Shown: positions 52,594-61,954, numbered from the stretch's first letter. The stretch: 64,000 nucleotides of DNA from Myxococcales bacterium (GCA_029863605.1 JAOTVB010000001.1:534187-598186), one strand, 5' to 3'. The notes: a model not told the origin generated them from the letters alone. A program made the numbers and translations.

Positions 52594-53094
52594 GTGAGCA
52601 GTAGCCGAGCCTACAGTGGAACTCTCGCCAAAGACTTGATTCGGGTCGAGGTCGGGTCGGTGTCTTATGCGCTCCAAGTTTCGCGCATCCGGGAGATCGT
52701 AAACCCACTTTCCATCGTCGAGCTCCCACGCGAGCGCGACTTCGTGCTGGGCGTCGCCGACTATCGTGACGAGATCGTCGCAGTCGTCGATCTCCGAGGT
52801 CTCTTCGATCTTCCGAGACAAGAGCCTACTCGTCGTACGAAATGGGTCATCGTAGAAAGCTCGCACCGGCTCATCGCCATCGTCGTCGACGCGGTGTTAG
52901 ACGTATTTTCGTCGGCAGAGCACGGCGAACGTGATGTTCCCGTCCTCGACGAGCGTCATCGTGCGCGCGGGATCACCTCCGCGTACAAGCATGCCAGTGG
53001 ACTGGTCTTCCTGCTGAACGCCGACCGACTCGCAGAGCCCGCAATGGAGCTTGGCCCTGGCGAGCTGTCCATGCTGCAGCCGGAGGGTCCATGA
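52594..53094 (+). CDS. cheW: Chemotaxis coupling protein CheW (second copy)
   Basis: 166 residues from GTG 52594, with GGAG at 52584-52587. CheW fold: VEVGSVSYALQVSRIREIVNPL, FVLGVADYRDEIVAVVDLRGLF, and HRLIAIVVDAVLDV. It differs from the first copy across most of its length. Overlaps the HEAT-repeat gene at ATGA. Confidence 0.9.
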   Translation: MSSSRAYSGTLAKDLIRVEVGSVSYALQVSRIREIVNPLSIVELPRERDFVLGVADYRDEIVAVVDLRGLFDLPRQEPTRRTKWVIVESSHRLIAIVVDAVLDVFSSAEHGERDVPVLDERHRARGITSAYKHASGLVFLLNADRLAEPAMELGPGELSMLQPEGP

Positions 53095-55115
53095 GGCGCG
53101 ATGACATCGAGAGGGCGCTTCATTCGGCCGACCCAGACGTCCGGCGGCGCGCCGTCCACACCCTCAGTCTACGCCCCGCCGGGACGCCGCTGACCCAGAT
53201 CGTCAATGCGCTAGGCGATATAGATTGGCGGGTTCGTCGCGAAGCGATCTCGCTGGCGGCGGCGAGCGACCAAAGAAACGAGCTGATCGACGCTCTTTTG
53301 GCTCGACTAGTCGATACCGACAACATCGGTCTGCGGAACGCATCGATCGAAGTGCTTGGGTTGATAGGGCAGGGCGCAGCCGACAAGTTCGCTGCGGCAT
53401 GCCAAGCGTCGGACACGGGCGTTCGCAAGTTTCTGATCGAGGCGATGGGCAAGACCCGCGATCCGCAGATGGTCGACCACTTGCAAACGGTGCTCCGTGG
53501 CTCGGACACCAACGCCGCCGCGGCAGCGGTCGAGGCGCTTGTTCGTATCGGTGGCGCACGCGCGGAAGGGCTTCTCAAGGGACAGCTTGCGACGCCCGAT
53601 CTCTTTCTTCGCATCTCGATCGTCGAGGGGCTCACTCGGTTGGGAACGCAAATCTCGTGGCGGGAGCTGAGCCCTGCGGTCGAGGACGCGATCGTGCGTC
53701 GCATCTCCGCCGAGTTGCTGGGCCGTACGGGCGATCCTCAGGCGCTGGAGTTTCTGCTCGAGCTCGCCACCGATGCCTCTACCCAGACTTCCGCCGCCTC
53801 TATTCGCTCGATTGGACAGCTCGTGGACAAAGCCGAATCGCACCGCGACGCGTTAGTGGATCGATTGAGTGCGTCCGACGAATCGTTTCGCAAGGCACTC
53901 TACGAAGGCCTACTCCACGGCGACACCGCGACCCGGAGCTCGGCTGCCTATCTGTCCGTTCTATGCAAAGACGAGTCGTCGCTCGAAGCCGTCCTGCAAG
54001 CAGTTGCCGACGACGTCGCCTGCACGGACACCCTCGCGGCTCTGAGAGAATGGGGAGGGAGTCTCGTCGAGCCGCTTCTCCTGCAACGGCGGGCGGAGCC
54101 CCGTGTATGGGCGCTCGCGCTCGAGCTTGCCTCCGAGCTGAGCTATTCACGCGCTGACGAGGTTGCGGTCGAAACCCGGGACAGAGTTCGGTCGGTCATC
54201 GAGCGTGACCTCATCGAGGGATCGGATCCTGTTCGTGCCGCTGCAGCGGAAAGCCTCCGATGGTGGGGCGACCCGCGAGACTGCCAGGCCTTGGTGGAGT
54301 GCTTGAACAGCTCGTCCCATCTGGTTCGGGCTGCGGCGACGAGCTCGCTCGAAGCGCTAGCCAAACGCGTTCCCGATGCCGTCGAGGCGGCGCTTGCACG
54401 GGCGGATCTCGAAGGCCCCGGCGGCGCCGATATCGCACTCGTGTTGTCGCGTATCGGTTCGGAGGGTGCGGTCGAGCTACTGAAACAGGGGCTGCACAGT
54501 GGAGAAGCGCGCACACGTAGGGCCGCGGTACAAGCCCTGGCGATGGCCGATGCAACGGATGTCGCGCAGCTGATCGGATACGCGGTCGTGGATGAGGACA
54601 TCGACGTCCAAATCGCGGCGGTCCGAACACTCGGGAAGATGCGCACCGCGGAGGCAAACCCACCCTTGCAAACCGCACTTGATTCTCCTTTTCCGCCCAT
54701 CCGTGCAGAAGCGGCGCTTGCGCTCGGGCGACGGGACGCTGGCGCTGCAATTCCTCAGATTCGCGCACTGCTACAAGACGAAGAGCCGGTCGTGGTTGCC
54801 GCGGCTATCGATGCCTTGTCCTGGCTGGGAGACTGCCAGGTTGCCTCCGCCGTTCAAGAGGCTCTCGCTCAACCTGACGACGAAGTGTTTCAGGCGGGGC
54901 TCCGTGCTGCTCGCACGCTCCCCACCCGTGACGCCGAAACCCTGATTGGTCGTGGTCTTTCTCATTCGGGATGGCACGTCCGCATGCTGGCGATCAAGCT
55001 CCTTTTGGAGCTCGGCACCGACCGGAGTCGCGAGCTTCTCGCCGAGGCGCTAGCGAACGAAACCGACGCGATGGTGCGGCACGCGATCGAAAGCGGGCTG
55101 CCATTCGGGGGTTGA
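53091..55115 (+). CDS. HEAT-repeat (PBS-lyase-like) protein of the chemosensory operon
   Basis: 674 residues built almost wholly from helical HEAT/PBS-lyase-type repeats of about 30 residues (DPDVRRRAVHTLSLRPA, DWRVRREAISLAAASD, DPVRAAAAESLRWWGDP, PPIRAEAALALGRRDAG). No catalytic motif, signal or membrane segment. It lies between cheW and cheR in tight translational overlap. A precedent is Cpc7 of the Myxococcus xanthus Che7 system, a HEAT-repeat protein that binds its chemoreceptor. A scaffold or receptor-interacting role is inferred. Confidence 0.88.
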   Translation: MRRDDIERALHSADPDVRRRAVHTLSLRPAGTPLTQIVNALGDIDWRVRREAISLAAASDQRNELIDALLARLVDTDNIGLRNASIEVLGLIGQGAADKFAAACQASDTGVRKFLIEAMGKTRDPQMVDHLQTVLRGSDTNAAAAAVEALVRIGGARAEGLLKGQLATPDLFLRISIVEGLTRLGTQISWRELSPAVEDAIVRRISAELLGRTGDPQALEFLLELATDASTQTSAASIRSIGQLVDKAESHRDALVDRLSASDESFRKALYEGLLHGDTATRSSAAYLSVLCKDESSLEAVLQAVADDVACTDTLAALREWGGSLVEPLLLQRRAEPRVWALALELASELSYSRADEVAVETRDRVRSVIERDLIEGSDPVRAAAAESLRWWGDPRDCQALVECLNSSSHLVRAAATSSLEALAKRVPDAVEAALARADLEGPGGADIALVLSRIGSEGAVELLKQGLHSGEARTRRAAVQALAMADATDVAQLIGYAVVDEDIDVQIAAVRTLGKMRTAEANPPLQTALDSPFPPIRAEAALALGRRDAGAAIPQIRALLQDEEPVVVAAAIDALSWLGDCQVASAVQEALAQPDDEVFQAGLRAARTLPTRDAETLIGRGLSHSGWHVRMLAIKLLLELGTDRSRELLAEALANETDAMVRHAIESGLPFGG

Positions 55116-55116
55116 C

Positions 55117-55998
55117 GTGAGCTTGCTTCATGACGTAGGGCCGACGCTCGATCTGAGGGACTTCCGACTTCTCCGCGACTACGTTAACCAGTTCTGCGGC
55201 ATCTACTTTGCGGATGATTCGGCGTACATCGTCGAGCGCCGTCTGCGCGAAAGACTCAGGGAGCTCGGCATCGAAGATTTCGCCGAGTACTACCGATACG
55301 TTCGTTATCATCCGAACGCCGAGTCGGAGCTCGAAAGGGCGGCCGAGGTTCTCACCACGAACGAGACATATTTCTTTCGAGAGGCCTACCAGCTGCGTGC
55401 TTTCGTCGACGAGGTCCTTCCGACGGTGCGGGCGAGGGCGCTTGCGAGAGGTTCCAAGCGTCTCGACGTCTGGAGCGCCGGATGCTCGAGCGGTGAAGAA
55501 GTCTATACGATCGGCATGCTGATCGAGGCGTCGGGGCTATTCGAGGGCTGGAACGTTCGGGTCTTTGGCAATGACATCTCACGTCGCGTGTTGCGCAAGG
55601 CTCGCGATGCCACCTACACGTCGGCGAGTTTCAGGGCAATGATTCCCGACTACGAACGCTACTTCATCTCGACGGACGAAGGGAAGCAGGTGCACCCCAG
55701 AATTAGGGCGATGTGCCACTTTGGGCACCTGAACCTCATGAATGAGAGGCGGGCGGCGATCGTGGGACGCGTGGACGTCACCTTCTGCCGCAACGTTTTG
55801 ATCTACTTCGACGACGCATCACGCCGCAAGGTATTGGATACCATCTACCAACGGCTCCAGCGCGGAGGCTATCTGCTCTTGGGGCACAGCGAGTCTCTCC
55901 TTCAAACGAGCACGGCCTTCGAGATCGCGCAGCTCACGACCGACATCGTCTATCGTCGACCGATTCCCTACACCGATCTCCCGCCGAGAAAGCCCTGA
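55117..55998 (+). CDS. cheR: Chemotaxis protein methyltransferase CheR
   Basis: 293 residues, GTG start 1 base after the HEAT gene stop. N-terminal helical CheR-N domain (DFRLLRDYVNQFCGIYFADDSAYIVERRL), then the SAM-binding fold with DVWSAGCSSGEEVYTIGML and the typical GRVDVTFCRNVLIYFD segment. It methylates glutamates on chemoreceptors, so a receptor must exist elsewhere in the genome. Full length. Confidence 0.96.
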   Translation: MSLLHDVGPTLDLRDFRLLRDYVNQFCGIYFADDSAYIVERRLRERLRELGIEDFAEYYRYVRYHPNAESELERAAEVLTTNETYFFREAYQLRAFVDEVLPTVRARALARGSKRLDVWSAGCSSGEEVYTIGMLIEASGLFEGWNVRVFGNDISRRVLRKARDATYTSASFRAMIPDYERYFISTDEGKQVHPRIRAMCHFGHLNLMNERRAAIVGRVDVTFCRNVLIYFDDASRRKVLDTIYQRLQRGGYLLLGHSESLLQTSTAFEIAQLTTDIVYRRPIPYTDLPPRKP

Positions 55999-55999
55999 C

Positions 56000-57082
56000 A
56001 TGAAAAAGCTGCATGCCTTGGTGGTGGACGACTCGGCGCTCAATCGCCGCACCATCGCAGCGATTCTGAGTGAGATTGAGGGCATCTCCCATGTCGATGT
56101 GGCACGGGATGGTGCCGAGGCGCTCCGTTTGGTCGAAGCCAAGCCGCCAGATTTCATCGCCCTCGACCTCGAGATGCCGCGTCTGGATGGATTCGAGTTT
56201 CTACACCTGCTGATGGACCGACATCCTCTTCCGGTCGTGGTCATCTCCGCGCACTACGGCAAAGAAAACATTTTTCGAGCGCTCGAGCTCGGGGCCATCG
56301 ACTTCTTGCCCAAACCAAATGGTGGGGAGGCTCCGCTCGAGCGGCTCCGTCAACAACTCGAAGAGAAGGTCCGGGTCGTGCAGCAGCTTTCGCCGCTGGC
56401 TCTTCGTCGGACGACCGTGGGCGGGCTCGACTTGAATCTCGAGCGCAACGGTTCGAGGCGGGTCCACCGAGAGCCCTCGGTGATCCGCCGGGTTCCGAGC
56501 AAAGTCATCGTGATCGGCGCCTCCACAGCAGGGCCCAAAGCACTCGTCACCTTGTTCCGTCATCTCCATGACGACCTGGACGCCGCAATTGTGATCGCGC
56601 AACACATGCCCCCACGTTTTACGAATACGTTCGCGCAACGTTTGGACAAGTGCGGGGTCATGAAAGTTTCGGAGGCCAAACAATACGAGCGTCTCGGCAG
56701 GGGACACGCCTACGTCTGTCCAGGTGGCCGCTGCATCGAGATCGTGCCTTCTGATCGTGGTCCGGCGCTCCGCGTCGTTCCTCCTGATCCTAGCGTCCGA
56801 TACGTGCCGTCGGTCGATCAGCTCTTTCAGTCGGCTGCGCGGGTCCTTGGCGATAAGGCCATTGCCGTCGTCTTGACGGGCATGGGGGATGACGGCGCTC
56901 TCGGTGTTTGCGAGATCGCCAAACGCAATGGTCAGGTGTTTATCGAGGCGCCTGAGACCGCCGTGGTATCGGGGATGCCTTTGGCCGCACGACGGTCGGG
57001 GGTCAGCCATCGAGCTCTGGGGATTTGGGGTTTGGGGGACACGCTCGCCGATCTGACCCGCCCCGACACGGATGAGGCGTGA
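56000..57082 (+). CDS. cheB: Chemotaxis methylesterase CheB
   Basis: 360 residues. Receiver domain with DD 10-11 and phospho-acceptor Asp56 (ALDLEMPRLDGFEF), a linker, and the esterase domain with catalytic Ser in GASTAGPKAL, His in IAQHMPPRF and Asp in LTGMGDDGA. It removes methyl groups from receptors and may deamidate Gln. The stop overlaps the next receiver gene at GTGA. Confidence 0.95.
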   Translation: MKKLHALVVDDSALNRRTIAAILSEIEGISHVDVARDGAEALRLVEAKPPDFIALDLEMPRLDGFEFLHLLMDRHPLPVVVISAHYGKENIFRALELGAIDFLPKPNGGEAPLERLRQQLEEKVRVVQQLSPLALRRTTVGGLDLNLERNGSRRVHREPSVIRRVPSKVIVIGASTAGPKALVTLFRHLHDDLDAAIVIAQHMPPRFTNTFAQRLDKCGVMKVSEAKQYERLGRGHAYVCPGGRCIEIVPSDRGPALRVVPPDPSVRYVPSVDQLFQSAARVLGDKAIAVVLTGMGDDGALGVCEIAKRNGQVFIEAPETAVVSGMPLAARRSGVSHRALGIWGLGDTLADLTRPDTDEA

Positions 57083-57498
57083 ACTTTGAGAAGGCCTCAT
57101 CCCTAACGTACGATGAATTGGCCATGCGCCAGTACCGCTGCCTAGTAGTCGAAGACTCCCAGACCATGCGTAACATGCTGGCTGAGTCCCTCCTCAGGAT
57201 TCCCGGGATGGAAGTCGTCACGGCCGATAATGGGCTCTCGGGGATTCGTGTACTGGCCTCGCAGCAATTCGACTTGGTTCTCACGGACGTAAACATGCCT
57301 GTGATGGACGGGCTGAAGTTGGTTAGGCACGTGCGAGGTGACCCTCGTCACGCCGATACGCCGATCGTCGTGATCACGACCGAAAACGCGCCCAACGATC
57401 GCGATCGTGCCATGGCGCTTGGAGCGAACGCTTACATCGAGAAACCGATCCAAGCTCCCCGTGTGATTCGAGCCGTCAAGAAACTACTGGAGTTGTGA
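57079..57498 (+). CDS. CheY-like response regulator (second)
   Basis: 139 residues from GTG 57079 (ATG 57124 also in frame). Receiver with ED 25-26, Asp70 in LVLTDVNMPVMDG, Thr and Lys (VVITTE, YIEKP) conserved. A short N-terminal extension precedes the domain. It is more CheY-like than the first receiver. Overlaps the histidine-kinase-like gene (GTGA). Confidence 0.9.
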   Translation: MNFEKASSLTYDELAMRQYRCLVVEDSQTMRNMLAESLLRIPGMEVVTADNGLSGIRVLASQQFDLVLTDVNMPVMDGLKLVRHVRGDPRHADTPIVVITTENAPNDRDRAMALGANAYIEKPIQAPRVIRAVKKLLEL

Positions 57499-58208
57499 TC
57501 GAGATGGGCCAGGCAGATAACGACGATCGAGAGCGGGCGGGAAAGGGGATTTTGCATCCAGAAGGAATGCGGGCGGCTCGTAATCTCGCCACGGGGGTCG
57601 TTCATGAGGTCAACAACGTCCTTGGGGTCATCATCGGGAACGCCCACCTCGTCAAGAAGAATCTTTCGAGCGCGGAGGCGGTCGAGCGCTACATCGTCGA
57701 GGTGCGCAATGCGGCCGAAGAAGGACGCGAAATAATGAGGCAGCTTTCGATGCTTGCCACTGACGGCGCACCTCGTGCGCGGGTGGTTTCGCTCAACGAT
57801 TTGGCCGATCAAGTCGTGTCTGGTTTGAAGACGCCAGTCGATGCGGAGCTGAGCATCGTCGACCCAGCGGTTCGCCTCGACGTGTGGCTCGCGCAGGATG
57901 CGCTTCTGAGTGTCGCCGGGTTCCTGTCCGCCACGCTACCGCCCACGTCGTTGAAGGTCGCTACCCGTATCCTCGGTCAGGCTGCGATGCTCACGGTCGA
58001 GGACGATGGGCCGAGCCCAACCAACGATGAGCTTGCCACCTTGTTCGCTCCCTTTACCAAGCTCGGTCGACGGCCAAAACTCGGCCTCGAGCTCACCAAG
58101 CTTGCACACCTTGCCGAGCGGCATGAAGGTCACGTGGCCGCCGCCGCCTGCGAGCCCCACGGGCTCCGGATCATATTGACGCTCCCTATCGTGAACGAGG
58201 CGCTCTAG
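57495..58208 (+). CDS. Small cytoplasmic histidine-kinase-like protein, degenerate ATPase
   Basis: 237 residues, GTG start. HisKA-type helix with H-box His37 in TGVVHEVNNVLGVIIGNAHLV, then a reduced ATPase fold: the N box lacks its usual Asn (QDALLSVAGFLSAT), and only a weak G1-like LTVEDDGPSP and a KLGLELTKLAHLAERHEGH segment remain. No sensor or membrane domain. It may be a phosphotransfer or phosphatase partner of the adjacent receivers rather than an autokinase; this is inference. Last gene of the chemosensory operon; its TAG ends at the dispersed repeat. Confidence 0.78.
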   Translation: MIEMGQADNDDRERAGKGILHPEGMRAARNLATGVVHEVNNVLGVIIGNAHLVKKNLSSAEAVERYIVEVRNAAEEGREIMRQLSMLATDGAPRARVVSLNDLADQVVSGLKTPVDAELSIVDPAVRLDVWLAQDALLSVAGFLSATLPPTSLKVATRILGQAAMLTVEDDGPSPTNDELATLFAPFTKLGRRPKLGLELTKLAHLAERHEGHVAAAACEPHGLRIILTLPIVNEAL

Positions 58209-58260
58209 ACGGCCTGCGGCCTCAGTTGGTCCCGCTCCACTTCCCCCACGCTATCACCTA
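58207..58260 (-). repeat. Dispersed stop-codon-linked repeat, copy 3
   Basis: On the minus strand it starts at the korB TAG and reads TAGGTGATAGCGTGGGGG, AAGTGGAGCGGGACCAACTG, and GGCC-GCA-GGCC. It fills the whole convergent gap between the histidine-kinase-like gene and korB. CTAGACG occurs at both borders (58205-58211 and 58258-58264), like a short direct repeat. Confidence 0.65.
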
Positions 58261-59271
58261 GACGACGGTCCAGGTGTGGCCCGTGCGGAGCAGGGCCTTT
58301 ATGTCCGGCTCCCCGAAGCGCTCTTTTGCTAGCTCACGCTGCTTCGTGACGCTTTCGTTGTACACCGGCCCCGGCTGTCGGTAGAGCACTCCGAGTGCCA
58401 CGACGCCCGGAAGATCGGTGAGCATCCACGCGAGCGAAAGGTTGGTCTCGTCGTGAATGACGATATCCGCCTCGGTGATCCCGTCTTCCCCCACCGTCAC
58501 CACCTCGAGCGTGAGGGTTTCGGGATTCATGCGAAGGCCCTTTTCACCGTTGGCGCCGAATCGCATCGGCTGTCCGTTTTCGAGCCAAAGCTGGTAAGCC
58601 GGGCCGGTCTTTCGGTCGGTGATCAGATCGAACACCCCGTCGTTGAATACGGGGCAGTTCTGAAGGATCTCGATGAAGGCTGCGCCGTCGTGCTTGCGCG
58701 CATCGGTCAATGTTTCGGGGAGCCTCTTCGACGTGTCGTAGCTTCTGGCGACGAACGTCGCGCAGGCACCCAGGGCAAAGCGCGCCGGGACGACTGGCTG
58801 ATCGACCGACCCAAGAGGGCTCGACGGGGTCACCTTCCCGACCTGCGACGTGGGTGAGTATTGGCCTTTCGTCAGACCGTAGATTTGGTTGTTGAAGAGC
58901 AAGATCTGCAGGTCGACGTTGCGACGCAAAACGTGAAGGAGGTGATTGCCGCCGATGCTCAAGCCATCGCCATCGCCGGTGATGACCCATACGTCGAGCT
59001 CGGGATTGGCCAGCTTGAGGCCAGTCGCGATGGCTGGCGCGCGTCCGTGTATCGTGTGGAACCCGTACGTATTCATGTAATAGGGGAAGCGGCTCGAGCA
59101 GCCGATGCCTGAGATGAATACGGTGTTCTCCGGCGTCCCACCCAGATCCGGCAAGATTCTTTGGACCGCGGCCAAGATCGCGTAGTCCCCGCAGCCGGGG
59201 CACCAACGCACCTCTTGGTCGGAGGAGAAGTCTTTGCGCGTGTATTTTTTCTTGGGTGCGTTCGGGCTCAT
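58258..59271 (-). CDS. korB: 2-oxoacid:ferredoxin oxidoreductase, beta subunit (KorB type)
   Basis: 337 residues. TPP-binding subunit: VRWCPGCGDYAILAAVQ, FISGIGCSSRFPYYMNTYGFHTIHGRAPAIATG, and the TPP/Mg motif WVITGDGDGLSIGGNH...LLFNNQIYGLTKGQYSPTS. The cysteines in CPGCG, GCSSR and NCPVFN fit the single 4Fe-4S cluster of two-subunit KGOR-type enzymes. With KorA it oxidises 2-oxoglutarate or another 2-oxoacid, reducing ferredoxin. Starts in the korA stop (ATGA). Full length. Confidence 0.95.
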   Translation of the reverse strand: MSPNAPKKKYTRKDFSSDQEVRWCPGCGDYAILAAVQRILPDLGGTPENTVFISGIGCSSRFPYYMNTYGFHTIHGRAPAIATGLKLANPELDVWVITGDGDGLSIGGNHLLHVLRRNVDLQILLFNNQIYGLTKGQYSPTSQVGKVTPSSPLGSVDQPVVPARFALGACATFVARSYDTSKRLPETLTDARKHDGAAFIEILQNCPVFNDGVFDLITDRKTGPAYQLWLENGQPMRFGANGEKGLRMNPETLTLEVVTVGEDGITEADIVIHDETNLSLAWMLTDLPGVVALGVLYRQPGPVYNESVTKQRELAKERFGEPDIKALLRTGHTWTVV

Positions 59272-61145
59272 TGCAGACTCCGATTCAGCCGCTCTTCAAC
59301 CGCTTCGACGAGCTCGCCGATCCGAAAAGGTTGCCCGGCAATCTTGGTCAGGCTTTCGGCGTCGACCAGGTACTCGGCTCGAAGCAGCTTCACCAGCTGG
59401 CCGTTGTTGAGCTCGGGAACCAACACACTGCCGAACGAACGAAGGAGGTCGCCGACCCCCTCGGGCAACGGCCAAATGTTGCGGAGATGAAGGTGCGAAA
59501 CCTTGCGACCTTGCTCGCGAAGCATGCGCACCGCTTGGCTGATCGCGCCGTATGTCGAACCCCATCCGACGACGAGCATGTCGCCGCGGGGGTCGCCCTG
59601 GTCGATCGCGGCCTTTGGGAAGTCTTTTGCGATCCGCTGCACCTTCGCCTCGCGGAGCTTGGTCATCATGTGATGGTTCGCCGGATCATATGAAATGTGC
59701 CCAGTGTCCTGCTGCTTCTCGAGCCCGCCGATCCGATGCTCGAGGCCTGGAGTGCCGGGGATCGCCCAGACGCGGGCTAATGAGTCCTTGTCCCGCATGA
59801 ACGGCATGAAGCCTTCTGGGTCTTCGTGGAATTTGACGGGGAAGGGCTCGAGCGCGTCGATGTCCGGGAGATGCCACGGCTCGGCGCCGTTGGCGAGATA
59901 GCCGTCGGTCAAGAGCATGACCGGAGTCATGTACTTCACCGCGATTCGTAAGGCTTCGACCGCCATATAGAAGCAGTCGCCGGGGGTTGCAGCCGCAAGC
60001 ACTGCCAACGGTGCATCCCCGTTCCGACCCCAGACTGCCTGAAAGAGATCGGACTGCTCGGTCTTGGTGGGCAGGCCAGTCGAGGGACCGCCGCGCTGAA
60101 CGTCTACAATCACCAACGGGAGCTCGGTTGCAATCGCGAGCCCGATCGCTTCTGACTTCAGGGCAACGCCGGGACCCGATGTCCCCGTGATGCCTATCGC
60201 GCCGCCAAAGCTCGCACCGACTGCTGCCGACACGGCGGCGATCTCGTCTTCTGCTTGAAAGGTCGTTACGCCGAATTGCTTGAGACGCGCCAAGTTGTGC
60301 AACAGGTTCGACGCCGGCGTGATCGGATACGACCCGTACACGATCTCGAGACCCGCGAGCCTTGCGCCCGTCACTAGGCCCCAGGCGGTCGCTTCGTTGC
60401 CGCTGATGTTGCGATACTCGCCGGGCTCTAGCTTAGCGGCTGGCACCTGATACGCCCCGATACCGTGGGGCAACTCCGCGTTTTCGCCGTAAATGTGTCC
60501 GGCGTTGAGGGCCGCGATGTTGGCTTCAGCGACCTTCGGGTTCTTGGCGAATTTCTTTTCTAGCCACCTGACAGTGGACTCTCGTTCGCGGCCGAAGAGC
60601 CAGTACATCAGGCCCAACGTCCACATGTTTTTACAACGTTGTGCGTCTTTCGAGCCGAGCCCGCTCCCCTTGACCGATTCGAGGGTCATCTTCGTAATGT
60701 CGATCGCCAAGACCCGAAACGGGTCGAGCGAGCCATCGTCGAGTGGGCTTTCTTCGTAGCCGGCTTTCGCCAGATTGTTCTTGTTGAAGGCGCCGGTGTT
60801 GATTACGACTAGACCACCCGGCTCGAGCGCGTCGATGTTCACCATCAGCGCCGCTGGATTCATTGCAACTAGCACGTCGGGCGCGTCACCCGGGGTGCGG
60901 ATGTCATGCGCGGCGAAGTGGATCTGAAATCCCGAAACCCCGTAAGTCGTTCCCGCAGGTGCACGAATCTCCGCTGGGAAGTCGGGAAACGTCGCGAGAT
61001 CGTTTCCAGCCATGGCCGTCGCGGTCGTGAACTGGCTACCTGTCAACTGCATTCCATCACCGGAATCGCCGGCAAAGCGAATTACGACAGAGTCTAAGAT
61101 TTTGCGCGGACTCGGATGCACGCGCGCGGCGGCAGATGTTTCCAT
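59268..61145 (-). CDS. korA: 2-oxoacid:ferredoxin oxidoreductase, alpha subunit with fused gamma domain (KorA type)
   Basis: 625 residues. The N-terminal gamma domain (SVVIRFAGDSGDGMQLTGSQF..) is fused to the alpha part (YGSYPITPASNLLHNLA, FQAEDEIAAVSAAVGASFGG, GPGVALKSEAIGLAIATELPLVIVDVQRGGPSTGLPTKTEQSD), as in two-subunit oxidoreductases. It starts with ATG 61145. The operon is korA-korB. No ferredoxin gene is adjacent. Acts in the cytoplasm in 2-oxoacid oxidation, as in a TCA variant. Confidence 0.95.
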   Translation of the reverse strand: METSAAARVHPSPRKILDSVVIRFAGDSGDGMQLTGSQFTTATAMAGNDLATFPDFPAEIRAPAGTTYGVSGFQIHFAAHDIRTPGDAPDVLVAMNPAALMVNIDALEPGGLVVINTGAFNKNNLAKAGYEESPLDDGSLDPFRVLAIDITKMTLESVKGSGLGSKDAQRCKNMWTLGLMYWLFGRERESTVRWLEKKFAKNPKVAEANIAALNAGHIYGENAELPHGIGAYQVPAAKLEPGEYRNISGNEATAWGLVTGARLAGLEIVYGSYPITPASNLLHNLARLKQFGVTTFQAEDEIAAVSAAVGASFGGAIGITGTSGPGVALKSEAIGLAIATELPLVIVDVQRGGPSTGLPTKTEQSDLFQAVWGRNGDAPLAVLAAATPGDCFYMAVEALRIAVKYMTPVMLLTDGYLANGAEPWHLPDIDALEPFPVKFHEDPEGFMPFMRDKDSLARVWAIPGTPGLEHRIGGLEKQQDTGHISYDPANHHMMTKLREAKVQRIAKDFPKAAIDQGDPRGDMLVVGWGSTYGAISQAVRMLREQGRKVSHLHLRNIWPLPEGVGDLLRSFGSVLVPELNNGQLVKLLRAEYLVDAESLTKIAGQPFRIGELVEAVEERLNRSLQ

Positions 61146-61290
61146 GCTCGATCGTCGAGTCTACTCCCGCAACGCCCCAAGCGCCCATGGTCTGGGGGTC
61201 GAATGCTCCGGGTTCTAAAGCGCCTGGAGCCGATCCGCAAGGGCCCTCAGGCATGTTGCGCGACCCCGCTCTTGCGGCCCATGTTGGATC

Positions 61291-61914
61291 ATGGCCGAGG
61301 TCAAGATCTGCGGGTTGACCACAGTGGACGACACCCTGCGCTGCATCGAGGCGGGTGCAGACGCCATTGGTCTCAATTTCTGGCCCGGGTCACCCAGAAG
61401 CATCGATGTCGCCACCGCTAGGGCCATCGTGGAAGCCGCTGGGGATCGCGTCCAACTGGTCGGGGTTTTCGTCGACTTCAGCGTTGCGCAGATCCGCGAA
61501 ATCCTGGCGGAAACGGGGATCGAATGGGCACAGTTGCACGGAAACGAGAGCCCGGAGCAACTCGCTGCGCTCTTGCCGCGGGCCTACAAGGCGATCGGGG
61601 TCAAGAATCGTTCTGCGATCGAGCTCGCCCGCACCTACCCCGGCGAACACCTGCTGCTCGACGCCAGTGTCCCGGGGCTTCCTGGTGGCACCGGACGCAC
61701 TTTCGACTGGACCGTTGCCGCAGAGCTAGCCCGGCAGCGAAAGCTGACCCTGGCCGGCGGGCTCGATCCGAAAAACGTAACCGAGGCGATCGAGACGGTG
61801 AATCCGTTCCGCGTCGACGTCGCATCGGGGGTCGAATCGGAGCCACGGCGAAAAGACCCGGACTTGGTGCGGTCGTTCATCGACGCGGCCAAGACGGCTT
61901 TTTCTGCAAACTGA
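61291..61914 (+). CDS. trpF: Phosphoribosylanthranilate isomerase
   Basis: 207 residues. TIM-barrel enzyme of tryptophan synthesis: VKICGLTTVDDTLRC with catalytic Cys, GLNFWPGSPRSI, VQLVGVFVDF, WAQLHGNE, HLLLDASVPGLPGGTGRTFDW with catalytic Asp, LTLAGGLDPKNV, and VDVASGVESEPRRKD. Complete. It stands alone, not with other trp genes, 145 bp from the divergent korA. Confidence 0.96.
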   Translation: MAEVKICGLTTVDDTLRCIEAGADAIGLNFWPGSPRSIDVATARAIVEAAGDRVQLVGVFVDFSVAQIREILAETGIEWAQLHGNESPEQLAALLPRAYKAIGVKNRSAIELARTYPGEHLLLDASVPGLPGGTGRTFDWTVAAELARQRKLTLAGGLDPKNVTEAIETVNPFRVDVASGVESEPRRKDPDLVRSFIDAAKTAFSAN

Positions 61915-61954
61915 TTCTCCGTGTTAGGCTCGCTGTTCACTCCAAGGAGGAATC

